Shown: positions 40,660-49,962, numbered from the stretch's first letter. The stretch: 64,000 bases of DNA from Anaerocolumna jejuensis DSM 15929 (GCF_900142215.1 NZ_FRAC01000034.1:5664-69663); one strand, 5' to 3'. The notes: generated by a model not told the origin, from the letters alone. Program-made: numbers and translations.

Positions 40660-41673
40660 TTATTTTGCGTTAGTTACAGCTTTATCGATTACACCGGTAA
40701 AAGGTGCAATATGAATTGTTACGGAGCTTGCAAGATCGGAATCAGAAGGTGTTCCCTGATCGTTTACAGCAATTCCCTTAACCTGGTCAAGTGTCTTACC
40801 TGTTACATATTTAGCAAAGGAATTTGCTTCCTCATACCATTCTTTGCCAATATTGGACTTTGTTTTCATGCCATAAGCATCTTTTAATTCCTGCTTTGAC
40901 TGAACTGGTGCTGTGATATCGGTAGTAATAGTACCCTGTGCATTGAATTTGATATCAGAAATGGATGCATCAATAGCGCAGCTTGTAATCTTCTTGGAAG
41001 AATCAACCGTTACAGCTGTATAGTAGGAATAAGCTTCTGCCAGACCATCTGTATCAGCGGCTGCATCTGTGGACTTATCAATAGTTGTGTTGATTCCAAG
41101 GCCTAATTTGTCTCCGGATTTTGCACCCAGATCCTGTGCATTTTCTACAGCTTTGGATACAACAGAAATAAAATCGCCAATGTGTATTGTTACGGAAGAA
41201 GCAAGGTCAGCATCTCCAGCTGTACCTTCTTTTGATACGGCAATGCCTTTTACCTGGTCTAATGTCTTGCCAATGCAATATTTTGCAAAAGCATCTGCCT
41301 GCTCATTCCATTCCTTCTTGATGCCTGACTGGTCCTTCATTCCATAATTTGCGCCACGTTCCTGCTTTGTCTGAAGTGCAGCAGTTAAGTCAGTTGTAAG
41401 CTTTCCTTCTTTTGAAAAGTTAATCTGTGTCTGAGCTGCATCAAGCTTGCAGTCAATAATCTTTCCATCAGAACCTACGGTTACGGCAGCTACATAAGAA
41501 TCTGTCTCTGCAACACCGTCAGCATCTGCAACATTTTTTGAGCTTGCTGCGGATGTTACTACACCAAGACCGGTCTTGATTGCTTCGCCTTTGGAACCGC
41601 CGCTCTTACCGCAAGCTGTAAAGGTGGTAAACACCAGAATTAAACTTAATACAAGTGCTAATCCTTTTTTCAT
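40660..41673 (-). CDS. pplA: Tandem-domain FMN-binding-type lipoprotein, PplA-like
   Basis: Exported lipoprotein of 337 residues (Cys21) with two homologous domains, about 36-180 and 192-337. Each has the sequence pattern TxDLTA or TTDITA, EW..(E/Q)A..FAKY..GKTLDQVKGIAV and ends with DLASSVTIHI. The threonines of the two SSVT segments (162 and 319) are the best candidates for ApbE-attached FMN, by analogy with Listeria PplA, which is flavinylated twice. It would shuttle electrons from membrane quinol to outside acceptors. The start at 41673 follows GGAGG. Flavinylation itself is inferred. Confidence 0.8.
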   Translation of the reverse strand: MKKGLALVLSLILVFTTFTACGKSGGSKGEAIKTGLGVVTSAASSKNVADADGVAETDSYVAAVTVGSDGKIIDCKLDAAQTQINFSKEGKLTTDLTAALQTKQERGANYGMKDQSGIKKEWNEQADAFAKYCIGKTLDQVKGIAVSKEGTAGDADLASSVTIHIGDFISVVSKAVENAQDLGAKSGDKLGLGINTTIDKSTDAAADTDGLAEAYSYYTAVTVDSSKKITSCAIDASISDIKFNAQGTITTDITAPVQSKQELKDAYGMKTKSNIGKEWYEEANSFAKYVTGKTLDQVKGIAVNDQGTPSDSDLASSVTIHIAPFTGVIDKAVTNAK

Positions 41674-41783
41674 AATTTTATCCTCCATATGGTTATTTTT
41701 ATTTTAATATCAGCATTTACTGATAAAAATAAACGTTAAAAATAAATATAGTACCTGGAAAATTCCAGCAGGGAAGCTCCTGT

Positions 41784-42686
41784 TTATTTCATAAGAATAC
41801 TTATAAACAAAAGCAAGGTTACACTACCCATAATTGTGATGTAATTTTTAATGGAAACAACAAAGGTTTCGCTCTTTACCTGCTTCTTCCTGAACAACCG
41901 GATATTTTTCTCTACCGGATATATTGTCAGTAAAGCCAGCAAGCATAAAGGTGATAATATTTTAACAATACACATTAAAAGGATGGCTGCATAGCAGCTA
42001 TAATAAAGACCGGCAAATAAACGGATGGAGTTTTTACCGATATAGTAAGGCAGGGTATGCCTTTTCACCTTAATATCCTTTTCTACATCACACATATTGT
42101 TAGCCAGCATAATATTTGCCGTACAGCAAAAAGGTACAGCAGCAAATAATAAGAGGGCAATTATAGGTACAATTTTTAACTTTAAATCAATTTCTTCAAA
42201 GCTTAGGCGGTATTCTAAAAAAGTTCCTGCCGGAGTATTGATATAAAACATCAAAAACGGAATAAACAAACCATAAAATACACCGGAAAGAACTTCTCCC
42301 AGGGGCTGCCTTGATATCGGTATGGGACCGTAAGTATAAAAAACACCACACAAAAAGCAAAGCCCTCCCACAAATAAAACAACCAAATCCGTCCGGTAAG
42401 CCAGAATAATTCCCAAACTTCCTCCGACAAATAACAGCGCATATATAATAAACAATGCTGTTTTTCTGTTAAAAGGCAATGCCAGATTACCATCCTTGGT
42501 GTCAATATAATTATTAATAGCAGTGGTAGCTAAATCTATCAGAAACATGGAACAAAAGAACACCAGTGTATTTCCTAAGTTCATTGTCTGATCTTTGTAC
42601 AATAATAGTCCGAGAGACATTACAAATGCAAAAAGACTGGTGATTTTAGTCCGGATTTCTACATAATCCAAAAACCGCTTTATCAT
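41784..42686 (-). CDS. dmkA: UbiA-type prenyltransferase, DmkA/MenA-like
   Basis: Membrane prenyltransferase of 300 residues with eight to nine hydrophobic segments. The two Mg-prenyl-diphosphate motifs are NNYIDTKDG (near 60) and NMCDVEKDIKVKRHTLP (near 195). It probably attaches a polyprenyl chain to 1,4-dihydroxy-2-naphthoate to make demethylmenaquinone, the quinone for Ndh2. It is 14 bases downstream of the polyprenyl synthase gene. No other menaquinone genes are in the window. Confidence 0.85.
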   Translation of the reverse strand: MIKRFLDYVEIRTKITSLFAFVMSLGLLLYKDQTMNLGNTLVFFCSMFLIDLATTAINNYIDTKDGNLALPFNRKTALFIIYALLFVGGSLGIILAYRTDLVVLFVGGLCFLCGVFYTYGPIPISRQPLGEVLSGVFYGLFIPFLMFYINTPAGTFLEYRLSFEEIDLKLKIVPIIALLLFAAVPFCCTANIMLANNMCDVEKDIKVKRHTLPYYIGKNSIRLFAGLYYSCYAAILLMCIVKILSPLCLLALLTIYPVEKNIRLFRKKQVKSETFVVSIKNYITIMGSVTLLLFISILMK

Positions 42687-42700
42687 ATCCTTTTGCTCCT

Positions 42701-43681
42701 TTAACCTAACCGGGAAGCTTTATTTAAAACTTCGGTAAGCTTTGCTTTTTTTACGGAATCAAGGGACAGTTCATTGATAACTTTTATTGCTTTTTTATAG
42801 TATTTGTCAACAATCTGCTTTGTAAACACAAGTCCGCCGGAATGCTTGACGGCAGTGTTTATTTCCTGTCTGGTGATATCCTTCTTTTCCGCCTTCTGCC
42901 TAAAATCCACCATATTTTTTAAGGTATGGATTAAGGGAAGTGTTATTACTCCCTGTTCATAATCGGACTGTACCGGTTTCAAGCTTATTTCCTTGGTAGA
43001 TTCGAAATCCATCAGGTCATCCGTAAGCTGGAATATCATGCCCACATAAAAGCCCAGCCGCCTGTAGCGATTACATTCCTTCCTGTCATATCCGGCCAGG
43101 ACAGCTCCTGCATAGAAGGATGCCTCAAATAAGGCGGCCGTCTTTCCGGAAATAATCTTCAGGTACTGGTATATGGACAGGTCCAGATTAAAATTATTAA
43201 TGTGCTGTTCCAGCTCTCCGGCGCATATCTTACCGGCATAATCAGGCAGTGTCAGATTAAGATACTTCTCTTTTTCCGATATGGATGCTGCAAGAACAAG
43301 GGATGTACATAATAGATAGTCCCCGCATATTACAGCAGTCCTCTTACCGTACTTTTTTTGCAGCGTCATCTCTCCCCTGCGCAAATCCGCATCGTCTATT
43401 ACATCATCATGCACCAGGGTAGCCAGGTGAAGCACTTCTACTGCCGCTGCAAGCTTAACCGTATTAGGATGCACAAGGCCTTCTTCATTCTGCCCGCAGG
43501 TTATAAGAGAGCTTGCACGAATATATTTGCCTCTGGAAGAGAGCAAATGTGCTGTATATTGGCGAACCACCCTCGGTGCCTTTGCTATGGCATTTTCCAC
43601 TTCCTTTATGACTAAGCCGAAAGCTTCATCAGCCGGCAGGAGGGCGGTTGGATTTATACTGTTGGTATTTTCATTAATCAT
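42701..43681 (-). CDS. dmkB: Polyprenyl diphosphate synthase, DmkB-like
   Basis: Trans-prenyl chain synthase of 326 residues. The first aspartate-rich motif is LVHDDVIDDADLRRG and the second QLTDDLMDFE. It makes the polyprenyl chain for the quinone side chain. The start overlaps the end of ndh2 by eight bases, so the two are translationally coupled. Confidence 0.92.
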   Translation of the reverse strand: MINENTNSINPTALLPADEAFGLVIKEVENAIAKAPRVVRQYTAHLLSSRGKYIRASSLITCGQNEEGLVHPNTVKLAAAVEVLHLATLVHDDVIDDADLRRGEMTLQKKYGKRTAVICGDYLLCTSLVLAASISEKEKYLNLTLPDYAGKICAGELEQHINNFNLDLSIYQYLKIISGKTAALFEASFYAGAVLAGYDRKECNRYRRLGFYVGMIFQLTDDLMDFESTKEISLKPVQSDYEQGVITLPLIHTLKNMVDFRQKAEKKDITRQEINTAVKHSGGLVFTKQIVDKYYKKAIKVINELSLDSVKKAKLTEVLNKASRLG

Positions 43682-45665
43682 TATAAATGTACAACTTTCT
43701 TACAAAGGGTAAACGTTTCCACCATTTTTTAAGTCCCGGCATAGCATAGTAATCTATTCCGAAGGTTCTTCCTGCTCCGATTAACATGGCAATTCCTGCG
43801 AATATCATCCAGAAAGTATTTAAGTACAGACCGGTTGTGCAGACAAACATAAATTGAAGCACAAGGGATACGGCAGCTGCCGGACCTGTAAGGAGTCCTC
43901 CCATTAATGCAAGTCCTATGAGAATTTCGACCACTACGATAAATATCTGCATAAACATCTGCATTCCATTGTAAGGCAGGATCAAGTGATTTACAAACCA
44001 GTTCATAAGAGGGATATCCAATTTAAAAGCCAAATCGCTGATAGTGGATTCCGCTAATTGTTTGCCGCTTACAAAAACGACTTTTACCAGTCCCAGAATA
44101 TTAAAGTTCATCAGTACCTGGCCTGCAGCCTGAACGGCACCATCGGCACCGCCGCTTGCTGTTGCAGATGAGGTTGCATCGGCTGCCCCTGTTTCTACTG
44201 CTTTGGTTGCCACTGTGGTAGCGGCATTTAAAATACCATCATACCAGCTGTTAGCTCCGCCGAAGAAGTCATTAAGCTTCGTACCGCTAAACCAGCCTTC
44301 AACAATCTTCATGATACCTTCATAAACCCACACGGCTCCAAGCCATACTCTTAAAGCAACTAGAAGGAAGCTTGGGGTCCTGTTGGAAAAATGTCCTCCC
44401 ACAAAGCTCCGGCAGTTTCTTATAGTGAAAAATTCATGCTTCACATAGCTGAATATCTTATTCCAGCCAAGAACCTGAATAAAATAAACAATATTGATAA
44501 AATGCTTGGTAAACATGGCAAAGAAGGATGCCAGGCTGAACATGTGGTTCGGCGTTCCGACCTGTGCCACACCATATCTGCCCCCGATGCTGACCATAAC
44601 ACCGTGGAAGGCAGGCTTATAAGCCTCCATCTCACCCTGAGCCGTTACGGCACAGACGATATTATGAGCAATGGTGTCCGCGCATTGTTCGCAGTTCTCA
44701 ACCATCTGGGGAACAGGGCGTTCTTCACCCTCCGGTACATAATACATATTGTCGCCGGCAATGTAGACCTTCTCATTCTTTGTGGAGCGCAGGTAGCTAT
44801 CCACCTGAACACGTGCTCCTCTGGTCAGCTCCAGGTTCTTGCCGGCTTCCTGGGTTATGTCGGCACTTTGGATACCAGCTGCCCAGATAACAGTTCCGGC
44901 TGTATAGTGATTGACCTTATCACCCTGCTTTAATTCTATAAAATCCTCTCCGACTGCTGAAACTGTGGCATTCATAATCAGGGATACGCCCATTTTATCA
45001 AGGCGTCTTGCCACTTTAGCAGAAAGCTTTTCCGTCAGATTGGGAATTACACGACTTAAACCATCTACGTCACAAAGAGTTACTTCTCTTCTGTCTATAT
45101 CATATTTTTCGCAAAGGATGGGAACATATTCTGCCAGTTCGCCCACCATTTCAACTCCGGTGAAACCTGCTCCTACAACATAGAAGCTTAAGAGCTTCTT
45201 TCTTTCCTCGATATTTGTTTCACAAGCAGCCTGCCTGAAAACGTTATGAATGCGGTCTTTTAACCTCACCGCGTCATCAAAAGACCATAATTTATAGGAA
45301 TATTCTTCAGCTCCCGGTACTCCATAATAGGTTGGCTTGGAACCTGCAGCCAGAACTAAGAAATCATATTGATATTCGCCGATATTTCCTACTACTTTCT
45401 TACCCTCAAAATCGATGGATGCCACGGTATCAAGTACAACTTTTACCTTTCTTCCGGCAAAAACTTTCTTAAGGCTTATCTTGATACTGTCTTCATCTAC
45501 GCGGCTTGCCGCAACTTCATGGAGTTCCGTAAGCATTGTATGAAATGGGTTCTTATCTATGATGGTAATGGTTACTTCAGGATTTTTTTTGAATCTTTTT
45601 GCAAGTTTTTTCGCCGTCAGAATACCTGAGTATCCGGCACCGACGATAACAATATTTTTCTCCAT
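43674..45665 (-). CDS. ndh2: Type II NADH dehydrogenase with C-terminal membrane domain
   Basis: Flavoprotein of 663 residues that oxidises NADH and reduces quinone. The FAD-binding motif GAGYSG is at residues 9-14 and the NADH-binding motif VVGAGFTG at 164-171. After about residue 420 comes a DoxX-like membrane domain of several hydrophobic segments, interrupted by an Ala/Ser/Gly-rich insert. This fusion is the hallmark of the Ndh2 dedicated to extracellular electron transfer in Firmicutes. The start at 45665 follows AAAGGAG. It heads the operon ndh2-dmkB-dmkA-pplA. Confidence 0.92.
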   Translation of the reverse strand: MEKNIVIVGAGYSGILTAKKLAKRFKKNPEVTITIIDKNPFHTMLTELHEVAASRVDEDSIKISLKKVFAGRKVKVVLDTVASIDFEGKKVVGNIGEYQYDFLVLAAGSKPTYYGVPGAEEYSYKLWSFDDAVRLKDRIHNVFRQAACETNIEERKKLLSFYVVGAGFTGVEMVGELAEYVPILCEKYDIDRREVTLCDVDGLSRVIPNLTEKLSAKVARRLDKMGVSLIMNATVSAVGEDFIELKQGDKVNHYTAGTVIWAAGIQSADITQEAGKNLELTRGARVQVDSYLRSTKNEKVYIAGDNMYYVPEGEERPVPQMVENCEQCADTIAHNIVCAVTAQGEMEAYKPAFHGVMVSIGGRYGVAQVGTPNHMFSLASFFAMFTKHFINIVYFIQVLGWNKIFSYVKHEFFTIRNCRSFVGGHFSNRTPSFLLVALRVWLGAVWVYEGIMKIVEGWFSGTKLNDFFGGANSWYDGILNAATTVATKAVETGAADATSSATASGGADGAVQAAGQVLMNFNILGLVKVVFVSGKQLAESTISDLAFKLDIPLMNWFVNHLILPYNGMQMFMQIFIVVVEILIGLALMGGLLTGPAAAVSLVLQFMFVCTTGLYLNTFWMIFAGIAMLIGAGRTFGIDYYAMPGLKKWWKRLPFVRKLYIYND

Positions 45666-45809
45666 TTTCTTCTCCTTTGCTAATTTACAGATGCATTGTA
45701 TCAAATAAAACTTGATTCGTCAACTATGTTTATGAGATTGTTAATTCATTAATAAAGATTCTCAGTAGGCGCCTGCTATTTTACATAAAACACCACCTTG
45801 TATACACCA

Positions 45810-45886
45810 GCTTCCATAGTATGCCATGTCTGCCTGCAGATGCGGCACCGCCATAAAACAGGGTGCAAACGTGCTTTTCTTTCACA
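45810..45886 (-). repeat. Dispersed hairpin repeat, diverged copy in the ndh2 leader
   Basis: Matches the unit at 1849-1926 from CTTCCATAG through GCGGCACCGCCATAAAACAGG to GTGCTTTTCTTTCACA, with substitutions. It lies in the 404-base gap between ndh2 and the spoIIID 3' part, inside the ndh2 leader. Nothing else is seen there but a promoter and a terminator. Confidence 0.7.
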
Positions 45887-45930
45887 TGCTGCCAAACCGT
45901 CTCATCAACTATTTTATTTTACTAAATTAA

Positions 45931-45958
45931 ATTATACCATACCTATCTGAAAAATCAA
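45931..45958 (-). promoter_or_regulatory. SigA promoter of the ndh2 operon
   Basis: TTGATT at 45953-45958, 16-base spacer and an extended -10, TGGTATAAT (TATAAT at 45931-45936), on the minus strand, about 265 bases upstream of ndh2. Confidence 0.75.
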
Positions 45959-45995
45959 TTACCTTCATAAACTTGAACCATAAAAATCCATATAG

Positions 45996-46026
45996 AAAGG
46001 CTCTTCTGATAATTAGAAGAGCCTTT
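45996..46026 (-). terminator. Terminator of spoIIID
   Basis: A 12-bp stem AAAGGCTCTTCT with AGAAGAGCCTTT, about 45 bases past the spoIIID stop codon. It is T-rich on both sides and could work in both directions. Confidence 0.8.
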
Positions 46027-46069
46027 TTATACATTGGGTATAATGTTTTATTCCATCGTACATTATTCC

Positions 46070-46233
46070 TTAGTATGCTTGACTATACTTGGTTTTATGT
46101 AAATACTTTTCTTTTGTGGCTAATCCGCCTCTTATATGCCTTTCAGACTTATTTAAGTCCAGCACAACTCTGGCCCTGTTAGCCAGGGAAGGATTTATCT
46201 GCCCCAAACGTTCTGTCACATCTTTATGTACGG
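46070..46233 (-). CDS. spoIIID: spoIIID, 3' part of gene interrupted by a mobile element
   Basis: The minus strand encodes the C-terminal half of SpoIIID: TVHKDVTERLGQINPSLANR and then the strongly conserved KSERHIRGGLATKEKY, ending at TAA 46070-46072. There is no start codon or ribosome binding site; upstream of 46233 the homology stops abruptly at the repeat CTTTATGTACGG. The missing N-terminal half is at 52242-52359. Joining the two through one repeat copy gives 270 bases, 89 codons plus stop, with no frameshift. SpoIIID is a mother-cell DNA-binding regulator of sporulation genes. As it stands in this sequence the gene is non-functional. Confidence 0.92.
46222..46233. repeat. Left attachment core
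   Basis: CTTTATGTACGG, identical and in the same orientation as 52242-52253. Just inside the element AAACACAA and TTGTGTTT (46237-46259) form an inverted repeat that may be part of the recombinase-binding site. Confidence 0.88.
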
Positions 46234-46408
46234 ATAAAACACAAAGGAACGTTGTGTTTAAGACCAGTGTTTTTGGTTATATTAACAAGTATTGAGAGAT
46301 TTATTTTATTTTATTTTGTCGAATGATTTGCTTCTTGAGCAAGATATTATCACCGACATCTTTTATAATCAAGTTGTTGCCAAATTAAAAATAAACGGAG
46401 TGATAACT

Positions 46409-46633
46409 ATGAAAAATCTTATTGGAGACCGGGTCAGAGAAGCCAGATATAAAAAAAACCCGAAGATTACGCAAGTTGATCTGCTTGCTAGATTAGCTAT
46501 TAGGGGTGTTTATATGGAAAGCACCTCCATATCTAAAATCGAGTCCTATAAAAGGCCGGTTACGGATATCGAACTGGTAGCATTGGCCGATTCTTTAAAT
46601 GTCAGTATATTATGGCTCTTGAACAAAGAATAA
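46409..46633 (+). CDS. Small XRE-family regulator of the element
   Basis: Helix-turn-helix protein of 74 residues (VREARYKKNPKITQVDLLAR, then SISKIESYKRPVTDIELVAL). The ATG at 46409 follows CGGAG; the longer open frame upstream lacks support. It is the first gene inside the left end of the element and may control the element or its recombinase, which is transcribed towards it. That role is inferred from position. Confidence 0.8.
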   Translation: MKNLIGDRVREARYKKNPKITQVDLLARLAIRGVYMESTSISKIESYKRPVTDIELVALADSLNVSILWLLNKE

Positions 46634-46711
46634 ATACAGATATTCAAGCAAAAGCTGCGCATAGCGTTTACCGGTATGTGCAGCCTATGTAAAGTAACAA
46701 TATTCCTGTCA

Positions 46712-48226
46712 TTATTTCTGCTTTTGTGCAAGATTTCTCAGATAGATCGTGATATTTCCTTTGCTGTCAGCTTCGACCCTCTCCAGTATCCGTTTCAAAT
46801 TCATATTATCGGAAAAGGTTTGCGTTATATAAGACTCAAGCCTTTTATCCTCATCCTTATCTTCCGTCAGCTCCTGGCAGCTATTACCTGCTTCTTCCTT
46901 TTTCTTAAGCTGCTCCATAAGCTTAAAGAGCTGCTCCTTGAGCTTAAAGAGCTCCTCGTCCGTTCTTTGTGTATGTGCCTTTAACTCCTCAAGGCTTATT
47001 ACTTCGCAGGTATAAAGCTCTATGTATTTACTTCTCTCTTTTTCTTTTTTACTGATATCCCTTCTTGTTTCCTGTATCTGTAAAAGGGATTCCTCTGATT
47101 CCCAGTTCTCCCCTTCCTTTAGCAGGGCATCTCTAACAGGAGGGTGCTCCTTTAACAGCTCTGTAAAATACCCATGGAGAAGCTTTAAAAGGACCTCTTC
47201 CTTTATGGTGGTGCTGTTTTTACAGCTTGCAGCCCCATTTTTATTTCTTGTACCGCATACCCAGGTATGAATTGTATTTTTATAGGTTCTGGTAAGCCTT
47301 CGAAAATACCCCTTGCATTCACCGCATACGATCAACTGACTGAAAGGATGCTTGCAGGATTCCCTCTTTCCCGGCTCTTTTTTTTCTCTTCCCCGTTTTT
47401 GTTTAATAGCCTGGGCCTTTTTGAAAATTTCCTCCTCCACAATTTTCAGCTCCGGCTTATCCGTAATATACCAGCACTCTTCTCCGTTCCTTTTTCTTTT
47501 CCCCGTAAGGAAATCCTCGATTTCCTCTTTTCCGTTAATAACCTTTCCGATGTATATTTCATTGTCCAGTATCCGGCATATACTTGTCTGATTCCAGGAA
47601 CAGCCCTTCTTGGTCCTTATTCTCTCATTATTTAATATCTCCGCAATCTTGGAGGCACCCTTTTGCTTTCTGATATATAACTGGAATATTCTCTTTACCG
47701 TTTCTGCTTCCTGTTCATTGATTCTTAAGTCAAAATATTCTCCCGGTATCTTATCATAGCCATATACAAGATTTGGCACTCTGCCAAGGGCAGCGTTTTG
47801 TTTTTTCCCAAACTTTACACGCTTTGAAGTATTAGCACTTTCTTCCTGGGCAATGGCACTTAACATGGTCAGCATAAATTCCGAGCTTTCGGAGGAAGTC
47901 TGGTCATAGTTAACAAAAATGACTTTTATTCCCCATGCCTTCATCCTCCGTATACTGGTAAGAAAATCCACCGTATTTCTTGCCAGCCTTGAAATATCTT
48001 TTATCAGGACAAGCTCAAAGTCCCCTCTTGCCGCATCCCTTAATAAATTTAACAGCTGGGTACGGTTCCTCATTTTAGTGCCGCTTTTTCCTTCGTCAGC
48101 ATAAATATGAACCAATTCATATTCATTTCTTTTGGCATATTCCAGGAAGAATTTTTCCTGGCTTTCCAGGCTGTCAAGCTGCTCCTCCCTTTTAGTAGAA
48201 ACTCTGCAGTATGCTGCTGCCCTCAA
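46712..48226 (-). CDS. Large serine recombinase
   Basis: Site-specific recombinase of 504 residues, close in length to SpoIVCA of the B. subtilis skin element. The resolvase domain (about 1-150) has the catalytic Ser10 in YCRVST and the arginine region IKDISRLARN. A recombinase domain follows (about 165-270), then a zinc ribbon (CGEC to ASC, about 310-345) and a Lys/Glu-rich coiled coil (about 380-450). The start is TTG, overlapping the stop codon of the 55-codon gene upstream. It is the obvious enzyme for integration and excision of the 46222-52253 element. Confidence 0.93.
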   Translation of the reverse strand: MRAAAYCRVSTKREEQLDSLESQEKFFLEYAKRNEYELVHIYADEGKSGTKMRNRTQLLNLLRDAARGDFELVLIKDISRLARNTVDFLTSIRRMKAWGIKVIFVNYDQTSSESSEFMLTMLSAIAQEESANTSKRVKFGKKQNAALGRVPNLVYGYDKIPGEYFDLRINEQEAETVKRIFQLYIRKQKGASKIAEILNNERIRTKKGCSWNQTSICRILDNEIYIGKVINGKEEIEDFLTGKRKRNGEECWYITDKPELKIVEEEIFKKAQAIKQKRGREKKEPGKRESCKHPFSQLIVCGECKGYFRRLTRTYKNTIHTWVCGTRNKNGAASCKNSTTIKEEVLLKLLHGYFTELLKEHPPVRDALLKEGENWESEESLLQIQETRRDISKKEKERSKYIELYTCEVISLEELKAHTQRTDEELFKLKEQLFKLMEQLKKKEEAGNSCQELTEDKDEDKRLESYITQTFSDNMNLKRILERVEADSKGNITIYLRNLAQKQK

Positions 48227-48390
48227 GCTTCGTCATCCTTCCCTCCGGGTAACCGTTCCCCACCTTTAAGCTCCTCCAGGATTATTTCCGCCAGATACTT
48301 TGCAGTTAAGGAAGAGGAGTTGGGATTATGTATGCTAACCTTTAACTTTTGTTCATTTAAAAGTTGTTGGTCTTGTTTTAATTGTTTCAT
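48223..48390 (-). CDS. Small protein translationally coupled to the recombinase
   Basis: A 55-codon frame from ATG 48390 to TGA 48223-48225; its last bases GCTTGA overlap the TTG start of the recombinase, so the two are coupled. The product is hydrophilic (MKQLKQDQQLLNEQKLKVS, then a short helical segment LTAKYLAEIILEELKGGE). I recognise no family. Its position would suit a recombination directionality factor or an expression leader. The ribosome binding site is weak. Confidence 0.6.
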   Translation of the reverse strand: MKQLKQDQQLLNEQKLKVSIHNPNSSSLTAKYLAEIILEELKGGERLPGGKDDEA

Positions 48391-48415
48391 TTTTCCGGCT
48401 AATTGTTTTTATTTA

Positions 48416-48444
48416 ATCTTATGACAACCCTCCGCATGATATGA
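48416..48444 (-). promoter_or_regulatory. Possible SigE-type promoter of the recombinase operon
   Basis: TCATATC at 48438-48444 resembles the SigE -35, and CATAAGAT at 48416-48423 resembles the SigE -10 (CATACAAT), with 14-base spacing. The match is imperfect. SigE control would place the recombinase in the mother cell during sporulation. Confidence 0.4.
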
Positions 48445-48460
48445 TTTATTTGCCAAAAAA

Positions 48461-48512
48461 GAGGCTGCCGCAAAATGAATGACTGTAATTCGTCTCATTT
48501 TACAACAACCTC
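48461..48512 (-). terminator. Terminator of the NCS2 permease gene
   Basis: An 18-bp stem with G-T pairs, GAGGTTGTTGTAAAATGA against the segment ending CTGCCTCTTTTTT on the minus strand, about 30 bases past the permease stop. Confidence 0.8.
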
Positions 48513-48543
48513 TTTTTAATATTCTTAAATACTGAATTGTTTA

Positions 48544-49962
48544 TTAAAGTCTGGCCAGTACGATAAAGTTCAAAATAAATAAGGCACTGGTTATCCACAT
48601 AATAGGATGAACTTCTTTTGCTTTTCCCTGGCATACCTTTACGATGCAGTAGAAGATAAAGCCGGCAGCGATACCATAAGAAATGCTATAGCTGAATCCC
48701 ATGAAAATGGAAGCAAAGAAAGCAGGTATTGCAACGTCCAGATTAGACCAGTCAATTTCCTTGAAGGAGGACATCATCATAATACCGACTGCAATCAGGG
48801 CAGGAGCAGTAGCCTGGGCAGGAACGATATTTACGATCGGTCCTAAGAAAATACTTAAAAGGAATAAAAGTGCCGTAACAACACTGGTAAGTCCTGTACG
48901 TCCGCCGGCTCCGATTCCCGCTGCACTCTCCACATAGGTCGTGGTATTGGAGGTACCAAAAATTGCTCCGATAGAGGTTGCAATGGAATCCGCAAATAAT
49001 GCCTTGTCCATCTTGGACTTAAAGCCATTTCCTTCCTGAAGTGCTTTTTCATCCTCCGCATCAAAGATACCGCTTCTCTTACCGGTTCCTACAAAGGTTC
49101 CGATGGTATCAAAGGTATCGGATAAGCTGAAGGCAAAGATTGTCATCAGCACAAGAGGGAGTCTGGATAGATCCTTAAAGAGGGAGCCAATTCCTTCAGA
49201 GCCAAGTGCCGCTCCAAATACCTTGCCCAAATCTTTAAAGGAATCGCCTAAGCCTGTGGAGCCTTGCAGGTTGGATACATCAACAACGCCCATAGGAATG
49301 CCGATAATCGTTGTAACTGCTATGCCGATAAGGATGGCACCTTTTACTTTCAGAATCAATAAGATTAACAGGATAAAGATACCGATCAAGGCAAGTATTA
49401 CGGCTTTGTTATCAAAATTCACCAGTCCGGGTACCGCACTGCTGCTCCCAATAATTGTTCCGCCGTCTTTCTCCGCATACTTTCCTTTATCTAAGGTGAA
49501 TTGGATTAATCCTGCATTCTTAATTCCTATATAGGCAATAAAGACACCGATACCGCCTCCGATTGCACTTTGAAGCTCGGAAGGAATCGCCTTTATGATC
49601 AATTTACGTACTTTTGTGACCGTAATGAGAATATTAATGAGTCCGCATAAAAATACCATTGCCAGAGCTTCCTTCCAGGAAAATCCCAGAACAAATACAA
49701 CTGTATAGGTGAAGAAGGCATTTAACCCCATACCGGGTGCCTGTGCATAGGGTACATTGGCAAACAGTCCCATGACCAGGGTACCAACAACGGAAGAAAT
49801 GATCGTTGCTAAAAATACCGCCCCAAATGGTATTCCTGCCTGGCTTAAAGTCTGCGGGTTTACAAATATTATGTATGCCATCGCAAAGAAAGTCGTAATA
49901 CCTGCTACAATTTCCGTAGAAACCGTGGTGCCCTGTTCTTTCAGTTTAAAAAACTTTTCCAT
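48544..49962 (-). CDS. NCS2-family purine (guanine/hypoxanthine-type) permease
   Basis: Membrane transporter of 472 residues with about 12 hydrophobic segments, AzgA/PbuG type. Features include GMGLNAFFTYTVVF, SAIGGGIGVFIAYIGIKNAG and FDTIGTFVGTG. The ATG at 49962 follows AAAGGAG. It lies inside the spoIIID-interrupting element, where it is unusual cargo, and has its own terminator. Substrate assignment to nucleobases is by family. Confidence 0.9.
   Translation of the reverse strand: MEKFFKLKEQGTTVSTEIVAGITTFFAMAYIIFVNPQTLSQAGIPFGAVFLATIISSVVGTLVMGLFANVPYAQAPGMGLNAFFTYTVVFVLGFSWKEALAMVFLCGLINILITVTKVRKLIIKAIPSELQSAIGGGIGVFIAYIGIKNAGLIQFTLDKGKYAEKDGGTIIGSSSAVPGLVNFDNKAVILALIGIFILLILLILKVKGAILIGIAVTTIIGIPMGVVDVSNLQGSTGLGDSFKDLGKVFGAALGSEGIGSLFKDLSRLPLVLMTIFAFSLSDTFDTIGTFVGTGKRSGIFDAEDEKALQEGNGFKSKMDKALFADSIATSIGAIFGTSNTTTYVESAAGIGAGGRTGLTSVVTALLFLLSIFLGPIVNIVPAQATAPALIAVGIMMMSSFKEIDWSNLDVAIPAFFASIFMGFSYSISYGIAAGFIFYCIVKVCQGKAKEVHPIMWITSALFILNFIVLARL

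Noticed and set aside
45666..45930. FMN riboswitch before ndh2
   Set aside because: The conserved RFN-element segments were not seen; the leader consists mainly of a repeat copy.
46292..46408. N-terminal extension of the small XRE gene
   Set aside because: The upstream 39 codons lack a ribosome binding site, and the internal ATG at 46409 has one and starts the helix-turn-helix domain.
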